DNA of 53,838 nt from Spirochaetes bacterium ADurb.BinA120 (GCA_002069125.1 MVZN01000016.1:1-53838); one strand, 5' to 3'. Counted from the first letter of the stretch, positions 16,152 through 25,428 are shown. Notes: a model not told the origin generated them from the letters alone. Numbers and translations: made by a program.

Positions 16152-17789
16152 ATGAGGAGAATCGAAACCGAGGCGATTGTCATAGGAGGAGGGGCCACCG
16201 GGGCGGGAACGCTCCGCGACCTCTCCCTACGCGGGGTCCGCGCCGTTCTTATAGAAAAAAGCGATATCGCCTCGGGCACCACCGGCCGTAACCACGGCCT
16301 GCTTCATTCCGGCGCTCGTTACGCCGTCAACGACCTGGAGTCCGCCCGTGAATGCATAAGCGAGAACAGAATACTCAAAAAGATCGCGCGACACTGCATT
16401 GAGGACACAGGCGGCCTTTTCGTCACGCTCCCCGAGGACGACCCCTCCTATCACGGCAAGCTTATCGAGCATTGCAGGTACGCGGGAATCCGCTGTGAGG
16501 AAATCGGCGTGAGGGAGGCCCTGCGGATGGAGCCCAATCTGAACCCCGAAATCCTCTCCGCGCTCCGGGTCCCCGACGGTACGATCGATCCGTTCCGCCT
16601 GACCTCTGCCAACGTACTCGACGCGCAGGAGCGCGGCGCTTCGGTTTTCACGCATACCGAGGTCGAAGAGATACTCCGGGACGGCGATCGCGCCGCGGGC
16701 GTACGCTGCCGCGACCGCCTGACGGGCGAGAAGATCGAGATATACGCCGGCATAATCGTTAACGCCTCCGGGGTCTGGGGCCAGAGGCTCTCCGCCTCCG
16801 CGGGAATAGAGCTTCGGATGTTTCCGTCCAAGGGCTCCATGCTTATCATCGATTACCGCATCAACAACAAAGTGGTAAACCGCTGCCGCGTCCCCTCCGA
16901 CGGAGACATCATCGTGCCCGGCGACACGGTGTCCCTTATCGGCACCACCTCCAAGAAGGTGGACTACGACAGGATCGACGAGATAACGGTGGACGATGAT
17001 GAAATCGCGACGCTGCTGGAGAGCGGCGAAAAGCTCATCCCGAGCGTCTCGCGCGCCAGGGTGCTCCGGGCGTACTGCGGGGTCCGTCCGCTCATCGCCG
17101 TTTCGGGCGAGATGGACGGCCGGGAGATAAGCCGGGGGATAGTGCTCATAGACCACGAAAAACGCGACGCTGTGGGCGGACTCATCACCATAGCCGGCGG
17201 CAAGCTAATGACATACCGCCTGATGGCGGAAATGGCGGCGGACCTGGCATGCGCAAAATTAAAAGCCGGAAAAAAATGCCGCACGCACAGGACCCCTCTC
17301 CCCGGCTCGGAACGCCGTGTGGACCAGGCTCGATCGGTAAAATTCTTCACCGGCATCCCCAACTCGGTCGTGGGCTCGACTCTTTACCGGCACGGCCACC
17401 GCATACGGAACATCCTGCACCGCGAGAAGCGCAATTACGGGCTTATCTGCGAGTGCGAAATGGTAACCGAGGGGGAGATCGAATACGCCCTTAAAAAGCT
17501 AAACGTGAGGGATATCGTAGACCTGCGCAGGAGGACGCGCATAGGCATGGGCCCCTGCCAGGGGCAGCTCTGCGCATACCGAGCCGCCGGGCTCTTCGTT
17601 AAATACGACTCGGCCACCTCCGACGAATCAAACAAAATGCTTGTGGATTTTTTGGAGGAACGCTGGAAGGGGATAAAACCCGTTCTGTGGGGCGACGCGC
17701 TTCGCGAGGTCGAGTTCGGCTACTGGATATACCAGGGCCTCTTCGGGCTGGGCGACGTGCGGTTTGAGGAAGAGGCCGAAAAACGGTGA
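16152..17789 (+). CDS. glpA: Anaerobic glycerol-3-phosphate dehydrogenase subunit A
   Basis: The ATG at 16152 follows AGGA and begins MRRIETEAIVIGGGATGAG, a Rossmann FAD site. The 545-residue length is typical of GlpA. HGLLHSGARYA (~50-60) and the GlpD-like DAO domain follow. The C-terminal part carries a bacterioferredoxin-like [2Fe-2S] domain with CECEM, and MGPCQGQLC near residues ~468-476. The enzyme oxidises sn-glycerol-3-phosphate to dihydroxyacetone phosphate at the membrane, passing electrons through GlpB and GlpC to menaquinone. It overlaps glpB by four bases (GTGA). No glpK, glpF or glpT is present in the window. Confidence 0.95.
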   Translation: MRRIETEAIVIGGGATGAGTLRDLSLRGVRAVLIEKSDIASGTTGRNHGLLHSGARYAVNDLESARECISENRILKKIARHCIEDTGGLFVTLPEDDPSYHGKLIEHCRYAGIRCEEIGVREALRMEPNLNPEILSALRVPDGTIDPFRLTSANVLDAQERGASVFTHTEVEEILRDGDRAAGVRCRDRLTGEKIEIYAGIIVNASGVWGQRLSASAGIELRMFPSKGSMLIIDYRINNKVVNRCRVPSDGDIIVPGDTVSLIGTTSKKVDYDRIDEITVDDDEIATLLESGEKLIPSVSRARVLRAYCGVRPLIAVSGEMDGREISRGIVLIDHEKRDAVGGLITIAGGKLMTYRLMAEMAADLACAKLKAGKKCRTHRTPLPGSERRVDQARSVKFFTGIPNSVVGSTLYRHGHRIRNILHREKRNYGLICECEMVTEGEIEYALKKLNVRDIVDLRRRTRIGMGPCQGQLCAYRAAGLFVKYDSATSDESNKMLVDFLEERWKGIKPVLWGDALREVEFGYWIYQGLFGLGDVRFEEEAEKR

Positions 17790-19075
17790 GATACGACTGC
17801 GTTATAATAGGCGGGGGGCTTTCGGGGCTTACCTGCGGCATACGGCTTGCCGAAACGGGGGCGAGCGTCGCCGTTATCTCCACCGGTATGAGCGCCCTGC
17901 ACTTCTCCTCCGGGTCCATTGACCTCTTCGGCTACAACGGCGAGGGCCGGACCGTGTACCGACCCTTCGAGTTTCTGGACGAGTTCGTCGGCTCGAACCC
18001 GCGCCACCCGTACGCCCTCTGCGGCGCGCGGCAGGTGCGTGAGGCGCTCTTCTATTTTCGCGGCCAGCTCGACCTGGAGGGCATAGAGCTTTACAACAAC
18101 GACGAGTCGAACCATTTCCACGTTACGACCCTCGGCACCCTCAAGCCCACGTTCTTCTCGCAGCGCAGCGTGTTCAACGAGAAGATCCGCCTGGCCTTCG
18201 AAAAAAAATCCATGATCGCCGCTTTGAACTTCGAGGGTTACCGCGATTTCTATCCGGAGCTTGCCGTCATCAACCTCAGGCGGAATGTCCTTTTCCGCAA
18301 TATAGAAATAATCACCGGAAAGATCGTCTACCCCGATTACGGCGATCCACAGCGCAATCCCTTCGAATACCGCTCCGTGGACATCGCCCGCATCTTCGAC
18401 ACCGAGCGATATCTGGAGGAGCTCGCGGTACAGATACGCAACGCCGCCTCCGGGGCGGCATTTGCGGCCATGCCCGCGTTTCTCGGCATAAGCAATTTCA
18501 AGCGCCACCACAAGCTCCTGCAGGAGCTTACCGGACTCCTGATTTATGAAATACCGACCCTGCCGCCCTCCATTCTCGGAATGCGCATTGACAATGCCCT
18601 CAAGTCGCGCTTCGCCTCCCTCGGCGGCGTGTATATCGCCGGGGATACGGTAACGGGCGGCAGCATATCCGGGGAAAGGCTGGAATCGGTCGTTACGGAG
18701 AACGGCGGCGGCTCCGCGCTTTCGGCCGGGAGCTTCGTTCTGGCCACCGGAAGCTTCTTCAGCGGAGGGCTGGTCAGCGAATTCAGCCGTGTGCGCGAAC
18801 CAGTGCTGGATCTCAAGGTTTACAGCGACGCGGAGCGCTCCAGATGGTACGCGCCCGAGTTCTTTCCCCGCCGGGGGCATCCCTTCCTGGAATACGGCGT
18901 GGAGACCGACGAGAGGCTCAACCCTAAAACCGGCGACGGCCGGAGGGTAAAAAACCTTTATTGCACCGGGGCGCTTCTGCCCTACTACAACCCAATAAAA
19001 GAGGGCTCCGGCGGGGGCGTCGCCGTAAGCACCGGATACCGGGCGGCGGAACTCATCCTCGAGGGAAACTCCTGA
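17786..19075 (+). CDS. glpB: Anaerobic glycerol-3-phosphate dehydrogenase subunit B
   Basis: The GTG start at 17786 overlaps the glpA stop. The 429-residue protein opens with an FAD/FMN-binding Rossmann motif (CVIIGGGLSGLTCGIRLAE) and has the late motif GSGGGVAVSTGYRAAEL characteristic of GlpB. It carries the flavin that relays electrons from GlpA toward GlpC. Order and spacing are those of a standard glpABC operon, with glpC starting three bases after the stop. Confidence 0.92.
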   Translation: MRYDCVIIGGGLSGLTCGIRLAETGASVAVISTGMSALHFSSGSIDLFGYNGEGRTVYRPFEFLDEFVGSNPRHPYALCGARQVREALFYFRGQLDLEGIELYNNDESNHFHVTTLGTLKPTFFSQRSVFNEKIRLAFEKKSMIAALNFEGYRDFYPELAVINLRRNVLFRNIEIITGKIVYPDYGDPQRNPFEYRSVDIARIFDTERYLEELAVQIRNAASGAAFAAMPAFLGISNFKRHHKLLQELTGLLIYEIPTLPPSILGMRIDNALKSRFASLGGVYIAGDTVTGGSISGERLESVVTENGGGSALSAGSFVLATGSFFSGGLVSEFSRVREPVLDLKVYSDAERSRWYAPEFFPRRGHPFLEYGVETDERLNPKTGDGRRVKNLYCTGALLPYYNPIKEGSGGGVAVSTGYRAAELILEGNS

Positions 19076-19078
19076 GCA

Positions 19079-20287
19079 ATGATCAGACTGCAAAACATAA
19101 GCTTCGACCACTGCATCAAGTGCACCGTTTGCACCGTCTACTGCCCCGTGGCCCGGGCCACTCACCACTTTCCCGGCCCCAAGCAGTCGGGTCCCGATAC
19201 TGAGCGCCTGCGCATAAAAAGCCCGGAGCTTCTGGACGAATCCCTAAAATACTGCACCAATTGCAAACGCTGCGAGATCGCGTGCCCCTCGAACGTAAAG
19301 ATCGCCGACATCATACAGAGCTCCAAATGGCGCTATTTCAAAAAGTCCCTGCGGCCCCGCGACTTCTTCCTGGCGCACACGGATCTAATGGGAAGCGTCG
19401 CCACTCGCGCAAGCCTTCTCGTCAACTTCTTCATCAAGCTCCCGCCGGTCAAACTGTTCCTCGACCTGTTCTTTCGCATACCATCGGAGAGGCGCTTTCC
19501 GAAATACGCGCGGGGCAGCTTCCTCGCTTGGTACAAAAAACACCGCGCGGAACAGGAGGCCTTCGCAGAAAGGGCGGTTTATTTCCCGGGCTGTTACGTC
19601 AACTACAACAACCACGAGCTCGGGAAGGATGTCGTGACCGTGCTCAACGCCATGAATATCGGCGTTATCGTGTCGTATGAGAAATGCTGCGGTGTCCCCC
19701 TTATCGCAAACGGATACATCGACAGGGCCCGTAAAAACGCGCTGTTGAATATAAATTCGCTCGCCGCTTCGGCCGCCGAAAGCGGAGCGCGCATAATCTC
19801 CGCCTCGTCGAGCTGTTCGTTCGCGCTCAAGCACGAGTACCGCAACCTTCTCGAGCTCGACAACTCCGCGATCTTCGACAGCCTCGATTATATCACCCGC
19901 TTCATCCACGAGCGCTTTCTGAAGGGAAATCTCCCGGAACTAAAACCCGTGCGCTTAAGGGCGGCCTATCATTCGCCCTGCCATCTGGAGCGCATGGGGG
20001 GGGTGATGAACACCATCGAGGTGCTTAAAAAAATACCCGGGCTGGATCTCACCATCCTGCATTCCGAATGCTGCGGAATCGCCGGGACCTACGGGTTCAA
20101 GAAGGAATACTATAGGGTTTCGCAGAAGGTGGGGGCCGAACTCTTCAAGCGCATAGAGCGCGCCGACCCGCAGATCGTCATAACGGACTGCGAAACCTGC
20201 AAGTGGCAGATCGAGATGAGCACCCCCTACCGCGTCGAGCACCCCGTTACCGTGCTCGCGCGCTCCATCGATGGAGGAAAGTTGTAA
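19079..20287 (+). CDS. glpC: Anaerobic glycerol-3-phosphate dehydrogenase subunit C
   Basis: The 402-residue protein has two N-terminal ferredoxin clusters, CIKCTVCTVYCPVA (~12-25) and CTNCKRCEIACPS (~60-72), followed by two CCG domains with CCGVPL and CCGIAG and the late Cys pair DCETCKW. This is the iron-sulfur subunit that anchors GlpAB to the membrane and hands electrons to the quinone pool. It closes the operon and converges with hemW eight bases away without an obvious terminator. Confidence 0.94.
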   Translation: MIRLQNISFDHCIKCTVCTVYCPVARATHHFPGPKQSGPDTERLRIKSPELLDESLKYCTNCKRCEIACPSNVKIADIIQSSKWRYFKKSLRPRDFFLAHTDLMGSVATRASLLVNFFIKLPPVKLFLDLFFRIPSERRFPKYARGSFLAWYKKHRAEQEAFAERAVYFPGCYVNYNNHELGKDVVTVLNAMNIGVIVSYEKCCGVPLIANGYIDRARKNALLNINSLAASAAESGARIISASSSCSFALKHEYRNLLELDNSAIFDSLDYITRFIHERFLKGNLPELKPVRLRAAYHSPCHLERMGGVMNTIEVLKKIPGLDLTILHSECCGIAGTYGFKKEYYRVSQKVGAELFKRIERADPQIVITDCETCKWQIEMSTPYRVEHPVTVLARSIDGGKL

Positions 20288-20295
20288 GCCCTTCG

Positions 20296-21447
20296 CTACA
20301 GGCGCGCGGCGAGTCGTGCGACGAGGCCGTCCATGTGGAACATGCCCTCCAGCGTAAACCGATACCGCATATCGGCCCCATCCCTCTCCACCACGGCAAG
20401 GCCCATTTCGGCGAGCCGCTCGAACTCCTCCGCAAGCGATGCCGGCATTCGCGATCCCGTGGCGGCCAGGTAGGCCGAGGCCGTTATTCCCCGCCTCAGC
20501 CGAAGGCCCGTTAGAAGAAACTCATCGGCGGGGGCGTTCGCCCCCCGTTCGTCCGGAATCGGGCCTTTCCACGGCCCGTCCAGATATTCCTGGACGGTGC
20601 CGGGGTTGAAAAAACGCTCCCTTCCATTGAAGGAATGCGCCCCCGGGCCGTAGCCGAAATACGGCGCGAAGGTCCAGTACTTCATGTTATGCCGCGATTC
20701 GAATCCCGGAAGGCTGAAGTTGGACACCTCGTAGTGCGCGTATCCGGCCCCTTCCATGGCGGCGATGAGCTCCTCGAAGCGGCGGCGCTGCTCCAGTTCC
20801 ATCTCGGGGGTCGGGACAAGCCGCCGCGCGAGGGGCGTTCCCCTGTCCACACTCAGGATGTAGGCCGAAAGGTGTTCGGGACGATACGCGAGGATTCGCC
20901 CGAGCTCAAGGGCAAGGCCTTCCCTGGTCTGCCCTGGAATTCCGACTATAAGATCAACGCAGTGGACAATATCCCCGGCGGCAAAGAAAGCTTCGAGCAT
21001 CACTGTATCCGGAATCCTTCCACGCCTTCCCATAACGGAGCGTAAATTTCCATCCAGCGACTGGACTCCGAGCACAACGCGGTTTACGCCCGCGCCGCGA
21101 ATGCCGTTTATCCAGTCGGGATGGAAGTCCTCCGGATTGCACTCCATCGTAATCTCGAGGCCCGCGGGGGCGGGTCGAAAGGCCGATCGAACAGCTTCGA
21201 TAACACGGTCAACGAGGGCGGGCTCCAGAAGCGAGGGCGTTCCGCCGCCGAAGTAGATCGTGTCTATGGCTTTATCCGAGGTTTCGTGGGCGCGGCTACC
21301 TATTTCCGCCATCAGCCTTTCTACATACCTGCCAAAAAGCCCGCCCGATGAACCATCAACTATAGGCTCCACCGGCACGGAGAGAAAGGAGCAGTAATCG
21401 CATTTCGAGCGGCAGAATGGAACGTGTATATAGACCCCGGCGTTCAC
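20296..21447 (-). CDS. hemW: HemW-like radical SAM heme chaperone
   Basis: The protein (383 residues, GTG start at 21447 preceded by AAAGGGG) has the CRSKCDYCSF cluster motif. The Phe after the third Cys, where true coproporphyrinogen oxidase HemN has Cys, places it with HemW. YFGGGTPSLL, ECNPEDF, LGVQSLD and IVGIPGQT are also conserved, and a HemN C-terminal domain follows. HemW is regarded as a heme-binding chaperone delivering heme to respiratory enzymes. It follows the GH3 gene by 15 bases on the same strand. Confidence 0.9.
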   Translation of the reverse strand: MNAGVYIHVPFCRSKCDYCSFLSVPVEPIVDGSSGGLFGRYVERLMAEIGSRAHETSDKAIDTIYFGGGTPSLLEPALVDRVIEAVRSAFRPAPAGLEITMECNPEDFHPDWINGIRGAGVNRVVLGVQSLDGNLRSVMGRRGRIPDTVMLEAFFAAGDIVHCVDLIVGIPGQTREGLALELGRILAYRPEHLSAYILSVDRGTPLARRLVPTPEMELEQRRRFEELIAAMEGAGYAHYEVSNFSLPGFESRHNMKYWTFAPYFGYGPGAHSFNGRERFFNPGTVQEYLDGPWKGPIPDERGANAPADEFLLTGLRLRRGITASAYLAATGSRMPASLAEEFERLAEMGLAVVERDGADMRYRFTLEGMFHMDGLVARLAARL

Positions 21448-21462
21448 GCGACCGGCGCCCCT

Positions 21463-23115
21463 TTAGCGTATGCCCAGATATACGTTAACATCCGTCCGGG
21501 GGGCGAACTCCCCCCTCAGGCAGGCCGCCACGGCCTTAAGCGACTCGTCGGTGTTCGAAAAGCTGAATAGCGTTGGAGGAAGCGGCGAGATGGCGGCCAC
21601 CGGAAAAGGATTTCCGGTGCTGATGATGAAAAGGCGCGTATTCCGCATGTCCCGAAGGAGCGATATCTTGGAGAGGATTTCCGGCTCGGGACGGTCCACA
21701 TGCAGATAGACCAGGCGGCTATGCGCGGCCTTATTGCGGAGAGCCGAGGCGAGCTCGGCCGTATCTCCAAGCACCACGAGCCCCGGCACGGGCCTTTCTA
21801 CAAGTTCACGGCGCAGAACCGGGCTCGCCGTCACTATGTAAGCCGCCTCGAACGAGCCTTCCTCCGGGGCAAAAAGCCCACTACCATGATAATAAAGGGC
21901 GCGCCGCGAGAGCTCGCTGTTTAGCGCCGGCCCTTCTTCCAACACTTCGAGATCGTGCACCGAGTATGCCGGCGCGGCCGTGCGGGCGTTTCCGGAGGCC
22001 AATTCCATTATCGAATAACGGAGCTTCGCCTCGACTATCCTTCGGACGGATTCGTCTATGCGCGACTCGCCGAGCCGCCCTCCGGCGACCGCCTCGAGGA
22101 CCGCCTTCTGGATGCGTTCTATGCTTTCGCCGGAGGTGCTGATGAGGACGATGTCGGTCCCCGCCTCTATCGAGCGGACGGCCGCCTCGCCGATGTCCAT
22201 TAGCCTCGATACGGCGTTCATCTCCATGTCGTCAGTTAAAACGAGCCCCCGGTGCCCCATCTCTTTACGAAGCAGGTCCGTAAGTATTTTGGGAGAAAGC
22301 GTAGCCGGCACGCCCTCCTCGAGAATGGACGGATAGGAAATATGGACGCTCATTATTCCGGACACGTCCTCCTCTATGGCCGTTGCGAATGGTGGAAGTT
22401 CGACCTTTCGCAGGTGTTCCATGCCATAGTGTATTACGGGGAGTACGTGATGAGAATCGCTGCCGGTGTCACCGTGACCGGGGAAGTGCTTTCCGACAGC
22501 CATGCAGCGCGCGCCCTGAAGGCCTTGTATATAGGCCCTCCCCATGGCCGCTACGACCGCCGGGTCCGAGCCGAAGGAACGAGTGTTGATGACGGGGTTT
22601 TCCGGATTGTTGTTCACGTCGAGGGCCGGCGCGAGGTTCATGTTGACCCCCATAAGCCGGAGCTCCGTTCCGAGTATGCGCGCCGCGCGTAATACAAGAC
22701 CTGCATCGTTCACCACGCCCATGGGCATATTGCCCGGGAACTGGGTCACCCCGTCCACGATGCGGCGAACCCTTCCGCCCTCCTGGTCGATGGAAACGAA
22801 TAGCGGTATCACACGGGCATCCAGGGCCGCGCCCTGAAGGCCGGCTATAAACGCGGCGGTCCGTGCGCGATCGGAGAGGTTGTATCCGAAGAGAATGATT
22901 CCGCCGGGGGCGATGCGTTCGATTAAGGCTTGCGCCCGAGGTGACATTTTCGTTCCGGGCACACCGACCATCATCATCTGCCCTATCTTCCGCTCGAGCG
23001 GCATTGCTCCGACAAACTTTTTTATTTCCAGGTCCCGTTTTATCGCGGAGCCGGCGAACAGAGCGCCCGCCGCGACCGCCACGACCGCCGCCACGGCCGT
23101 TATTTTCCCGTACAT
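21463..23115 (-). CDS. Glycoside hydrolase family 3 beta-N-acetylhexosaminidase (NagZ-like)
   Basis: The ATG at 23115 follows GGGGGAAAG and opens a signal anchor (MYGKITAVAAVVAVAAGAL); a reading up to 23232 adds 39 unconvincing residues. The 550-residue protein shows the NagZ signatures SIDQEGGRVRR, KHFPGHGDT (209-217) with the catalytic DSH just after (220-222), and the nucleophile in LTDDMEM (~295). It removes beta-N-acetylglucosamine from peptidoglycan fragments. The export signal and the extra ~200 residues, resembling the C-terminal domain of longer GH3 enzymes, set it apart from cytoplasmic NagZ of ~340 residues, so it may act in the periplasm. Confidence 0.88.
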   Translation of the reverse strand: MYGKITAVAAVVAVAAGALFAGSAIKRDLEIKKFVGAMPLERKIGQMMMVGVPGTKMSPRAQALIERIAPGGIILFGYNLSDRARTAAFIAGLQGAALDARVIPLFVSIDQEGGRVRRIVDGVTQFPGNMPMGVVNDAGLVLRAARILGTELRLMGVNMNLAPALDVNNNPENPVINTRSFGSDPAVVAAMGRAYIQGLQGARCMAVGKHFPGHGDTGSDSHHVLPVIHYGMEHLRKVELPPFATAIEEDVSGIMSVHISYPSILEEGVPATLSPKILTDLLRKEMGHRGLVLTDDMEMNAVSRLMDIGEAAVRSIEAGTDIVLISTSGESIERIQKAVLEAVAGGRLGESRIDESVRRIVEAKLRYSIMELASGNARTAAPAYSVHDLEVLEEGPALNSELSRRALYYHGSGLFAPEEGSFEAAYIVTASPVLRRELVERPVPGLVVLGDTAELASALRNKAAHSRLVYLHVDRPEPEILSKISLLRDMRNTRLFIISTGNPFPVAAISPLPPTLFSFSNTDESLKAVAACLRGEFAPRTDVNVYLGIR

Positions 23116-23244
23116 TCTTTCCCCCGGTCGCCTTATCGCTATTATCCGTCCAGGGGAAGCCCCCGGAGGCGCCTTATCAACCACTTTTTCGCGGCGCCAT
23201 GTAAAGAAACCCCGGCCGAAACCCCGATACATTAACAGGAGAAC

Positions 23245-23260
23245 TTAAGGCCGGCCTTAA
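23245..23260. promoter_or_regulatory. Perfect 16-base palindrome upstream of the anti-sigma-like gene
   Basis: TTAAGGCCGGCCTTAA is perfectly self-complementary and lies 29 bases before the ATG of the ATPase gene, inside the divergent gap with the GH3 gene. It could be an operator; no protein is known for it. Confidence 0.35.
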
Positions 23261-23289
23261 CCCCGTAAGCTCATCGGCCCTGTTTCGCG

Positions 23290-23862
23290 ATGAAGACAAT
23301 TCAGCACATTGACAGCTATCCGGCCGATTCATCGATCGTCCGCCGGGTCGTTTCGATATTGCGCGATGACCTGACTACGATCGGATATCCTACGGAAGAG
23401 ATGGACGAGATAGTCATTTCCATGGACGAGGCGCTGACAAACGCAATCCAGGACACGATTCGCGCCCAGACGAACATCCCGCTGGCTCATCCGGACCGTG
23501 TACGCTCCATTACGGTGCGCTATCTCGTCGACGAGGAGCATTTCGAGGCGACGGTGATCGACCATGGCGGCGGCTTCGACCTGGCAAGGTCATTTCGGGA
23601 CGCTCCCAGCCGCTGGTCCGACGATTATTTCGGGGAGCTCGTGCGCTATATTGAAATGAGCGAACCCGACAGGCTGCGAGTCACCGTAAACGGCCATGAG
23701 CTGGCCCTGAAGGGCATAGGGGCCGGCCTTAAAATACTGCTCGCTTTTATGGACAGCATAAACATCGATCTTATCGACAGAAAGGACATCATCTCCGATT
23801 CGGTGTCGGAATTCACCGATGGTACCATACTTACAATCAGAAGACAAAGGAGATACCGATGA
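23290..23862 (+). CDS. RsbW/SpoIIAB-type ATP-binding regulator (HATPase_c_2)
   Basis: The 190-residue protein has the GHKL ATP-binding motifs of serine-kinase anti-sigma factors: MDEALTNAI (N box, ~45-53), DHGGGFD (G1, ~92-98) and GIGAGLKI (G2, ~143-150). Proteins of this type bind a sigma factor or phosphorylate an anti-anti-sigma partner. No STAS-domain partner or sigma factor is next to it. Its stop overlaps the start of the LOG-family gene (ATGA). A perfect palindrome lies just upstream. Confidence 0.82.
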   Translation: MKTIQHIDSYPADSSIVRRVVSILRDDLTTIGYPTEEMDEIVISMDEALTNAIQDTIRAQTNIPLAHPDRVRSITVRYLVDEEHFEATVIDHGGGFDLARSFRDAPSRWSDDYFGELVRYIEMSEPDRLRVTVNGHELALKGIGAGLKILLAFMDSINIDLIDRKDIISDSVSEFTDGTILTIRRQRRYR

Positions 23863-24608
23863 CGCAGGAAAAGGCGCCAAAGGCGTACAAAAACATGGAC
23901 TTCCTAAATTCGCGCGAGGCCCGCGCCCTCCGCATCCTTTCCGAGTACCTGGAGCCCGAGAAACGCCTGCGCGAGATGAACATCATGCACACCGTCGTTT
24001 TCTTCGGTTCGGCGCGCATAAGGCCGGATGATCTCCGGACCGGAAAGTACTACACGGCGGCCGAGGAATTGGCCTACAGGCTCGCGAAGCTTGGCAAATC
24101 CATGGAGCGCAGAAAGCGGGGATTCCATATATGCACCGGCGGCGGGCCCGGTATAATGGAGGCGGCAAACCGCGGCGCCCACAGGGCCGGAGCCAAGACC
24201 ATCGGCCTGAACATCTCGCTTCCGTTCGAGCAGGAACCGAACCGCTACATATCGCCCGAGCTGAACTTCGAGTTCCACTACTTTTTTATGCGCAAGCTAT
24301 GGTTTTTGTACAACGCGAAGGCGCTGGTCGTTTTCCCCGGAGGATTCGGCACACTCGACGAGCTATTCGAGGCGCTCACCCTTCGACAAACCGACAAGAT
24401 TCACGACAAGAGCATGCCCATACTCCTGTATGACCGCTCTTACTGGGAATCGCTGATGTGTTTCGATAAAATGGTCGAGCTCGGTTTCGTCCTGCCCGAA
24501 GAGATGAGGCTTATTCACTTCTTCGATACGCCGGAGGAGGGAATGAGGTATCTAAAGGGGCGTCTCGAGAAGGGCATTACCGCCTTCAGCCACAGCTTTC
24601 ACCTATAA
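23859..24608 (+). CDS. LOG-family protein (TIGR00730-like phosphoribohydrolase)
   Basis: The 249-residue protein has the family's CTGGGPGIMEAANRGA (~90-105) and PGGFGTLDELFE (~150-161), the latter being the PGGxGTxxE signature of LONELY GUY proteins. Biochemically studied members hydrolyse nucleotide 5'-monophosphates to free bases; the older label lysine decarboxylase is a misnomer. The N-terminal ~60 residues form the longer lead seen in the larger bacterial group. It is translationally coupled to the anti-sigma-like ATPase, an arrangement I cannot explain. Confidence 0.87.
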   Translation: MTQEKAPKAYKNMDFLNSREARALRILSEYLEPEKRLREMNIMHTVVFFGSARIRPDDLRTGKYYTAAEELAYRLAKLGKSMERRKRGFHICTGGGPGIMEAANRGAHRAGAKTIGLNISLPFEQEPNRYISPELNFEFHYFFMRKLWFLYNAKALVVFPGGFGTLDELFEALTLRQTDKIHDKSMPILLYDRSYWESLMCFDKMVELGFVLPEEMRLIHFFDTPEEGMRYLKGRLEKGITAFSHSFHL

Positions 24609-24631
24609 CCAACGGACGGGGGTTTTTCTTA

Positions 24632-24659
24632 TTGCATTTTGCGCGCCGGGCGGTATACT
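24632..24659 (+). promoter_or_regulatory. Sigma-70 promoter of the PsbP-like gene
   Basis: TTGCAT (24632-24637) and TATACT (24654-24659) are 16 bases apart, about 45 bases before the ATG at 24705. Confidence 0.5.
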
Positions 24660-24704
24660 GCGCGGCAAAGAAATCAATTCATTCATTTAAGGCGGGAATC
24701 GGCA

Positions 24705-25268
24705 ATGAACAAGCTTTCGGCGCTGGGCCTCTCTCTTGTCGTGGTGTTCTCCGCCGCGCGCCTCGGCGCGGAGAGCACCGGATACGAATACCGTAACGAG
24801 CGTTTCAACTATTCCATCGTCCTGCCCGCCTCATGGGAACGCTCCGACTTAACGCTTGAGGAAAAACATCTCCTCTACGCCTTTCCGGACCGAAGCACCG
24901 AGATCAAGCTCAAGGCCATGCGCTCGTCCGAAAGCGACCTGGACAAAATCGCGGGAGAGCGATGGAATCTTAGCGGCATCGATCCCAATCTCAATAAAAT
25001 CATAGAAACCGGAAGGATCGGCATACGGCAAAACGTAACAGGAAAGCTTTTGGTTTTCGAGTACCGCTCCAGGGCGGGGACCATGCTCGAACGAACGCTC
25101 ATAACGCATAACGCGGGGGTGCTGTATATATTGCGGTGCTCGTCCCCGACCGCGTCTTTCTACCGGCACGAGGCCGCCTTTAACACAGCCATGGCCACGT
25201 TCAGGTATATCGCTTCGGGCAGGAACGCGGTTGATGAGACCCCCGCCGGACCCGCGCTTGAACCCTGA
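24705..25268 (+). CDS. Secreted PsbP/DUF1795-like protein
   Basis: The start at 24705 (a weak GGCGGGAA site precedes it) opens a signal peptide (LSALGLSLVVVFSAARLGAES). The 187-residue protein then shows the PsbP-like opening Y...RFNYSIVLPASWER (~residues 30-45), as in bacterial proteins that carry this fold as a lone periplasmic domain. The remainder alternates beta strands and a helix consistent with that fold. Function is unknown. It has its own likely promoter and ends 11 bases before the tRNA-Leu gene on the other strand. Confidence 0.72.
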   Translation: MNKLSALGLSLVVVFSAARLGAESTGYEYRNERFNYSIVLPASWERSDLTLEEKHLLYAFPDRSTEIKLKAMRSSESDLDKIAGERWNLSGIDPNLNKIIETGRIGIRQNVTGKLLVFEYRSRAGTMLERTLITHNAGVLYILRCSSPTASFYRHEAAFNTAMATFRYIASGRNAVDETPAGPALEP

Positions 25269-25278
25269 AAAGGATGAG

Positions 25279-25362
25279 TGCCCAAGGCCGGATTTGAACC
25301 GGCACAGACCGAAGTCCGAGGGATTTTAAGTCCCTTGTGTCTACCAATTCCACCACTTGGGC
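25279..25362 (-). tRNA. tRNA-Leu (anticodon TAA)
   Basis: The minus strand gives an 84-base cloverleaf with acceptor GCCCAAG pairing with CTTGGGC, a D arm GGTGGAATTGGTAGACAC, anticodon stem and loop GGGACTTAAAATCCC (anticodon TAA), a long class II variable arm CGGACTTCGGTCTG, and a T arm containing GGTTCAAATCC. The discriminator is A. The 3' CCA is not encoded; CTC follows. Confidence 0.96.
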
Positions 25363-25386
25363 GAAAGGCCGTCTAAAAACGAAGGA

Positions 25387-25404
25387 CGCGCACCTCGGTG
25401 CGCG
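25387..25404. other. Hairpin between the two tRNA genes
   Basis: CGCGCACC-TC-GGTGCGCG is a perfect 8-base-pair stem. On the minus strand it lies between tRNA-Cys and tRNA-Leu, with GTTTTTAG about eight bases after it, so it may be a processing or partial termination hairpin. Confidence 0.4.
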
Positions 25405-25428
25405 ACGGTCGCTTTAAACGGCGATATG

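Noticed and set aside
17720-19168. Antisense frame of 482 codons over glpB
   Set aside because: GlpB is firmly identified on the plus strand within an operon; the reverse frame shows no family features.
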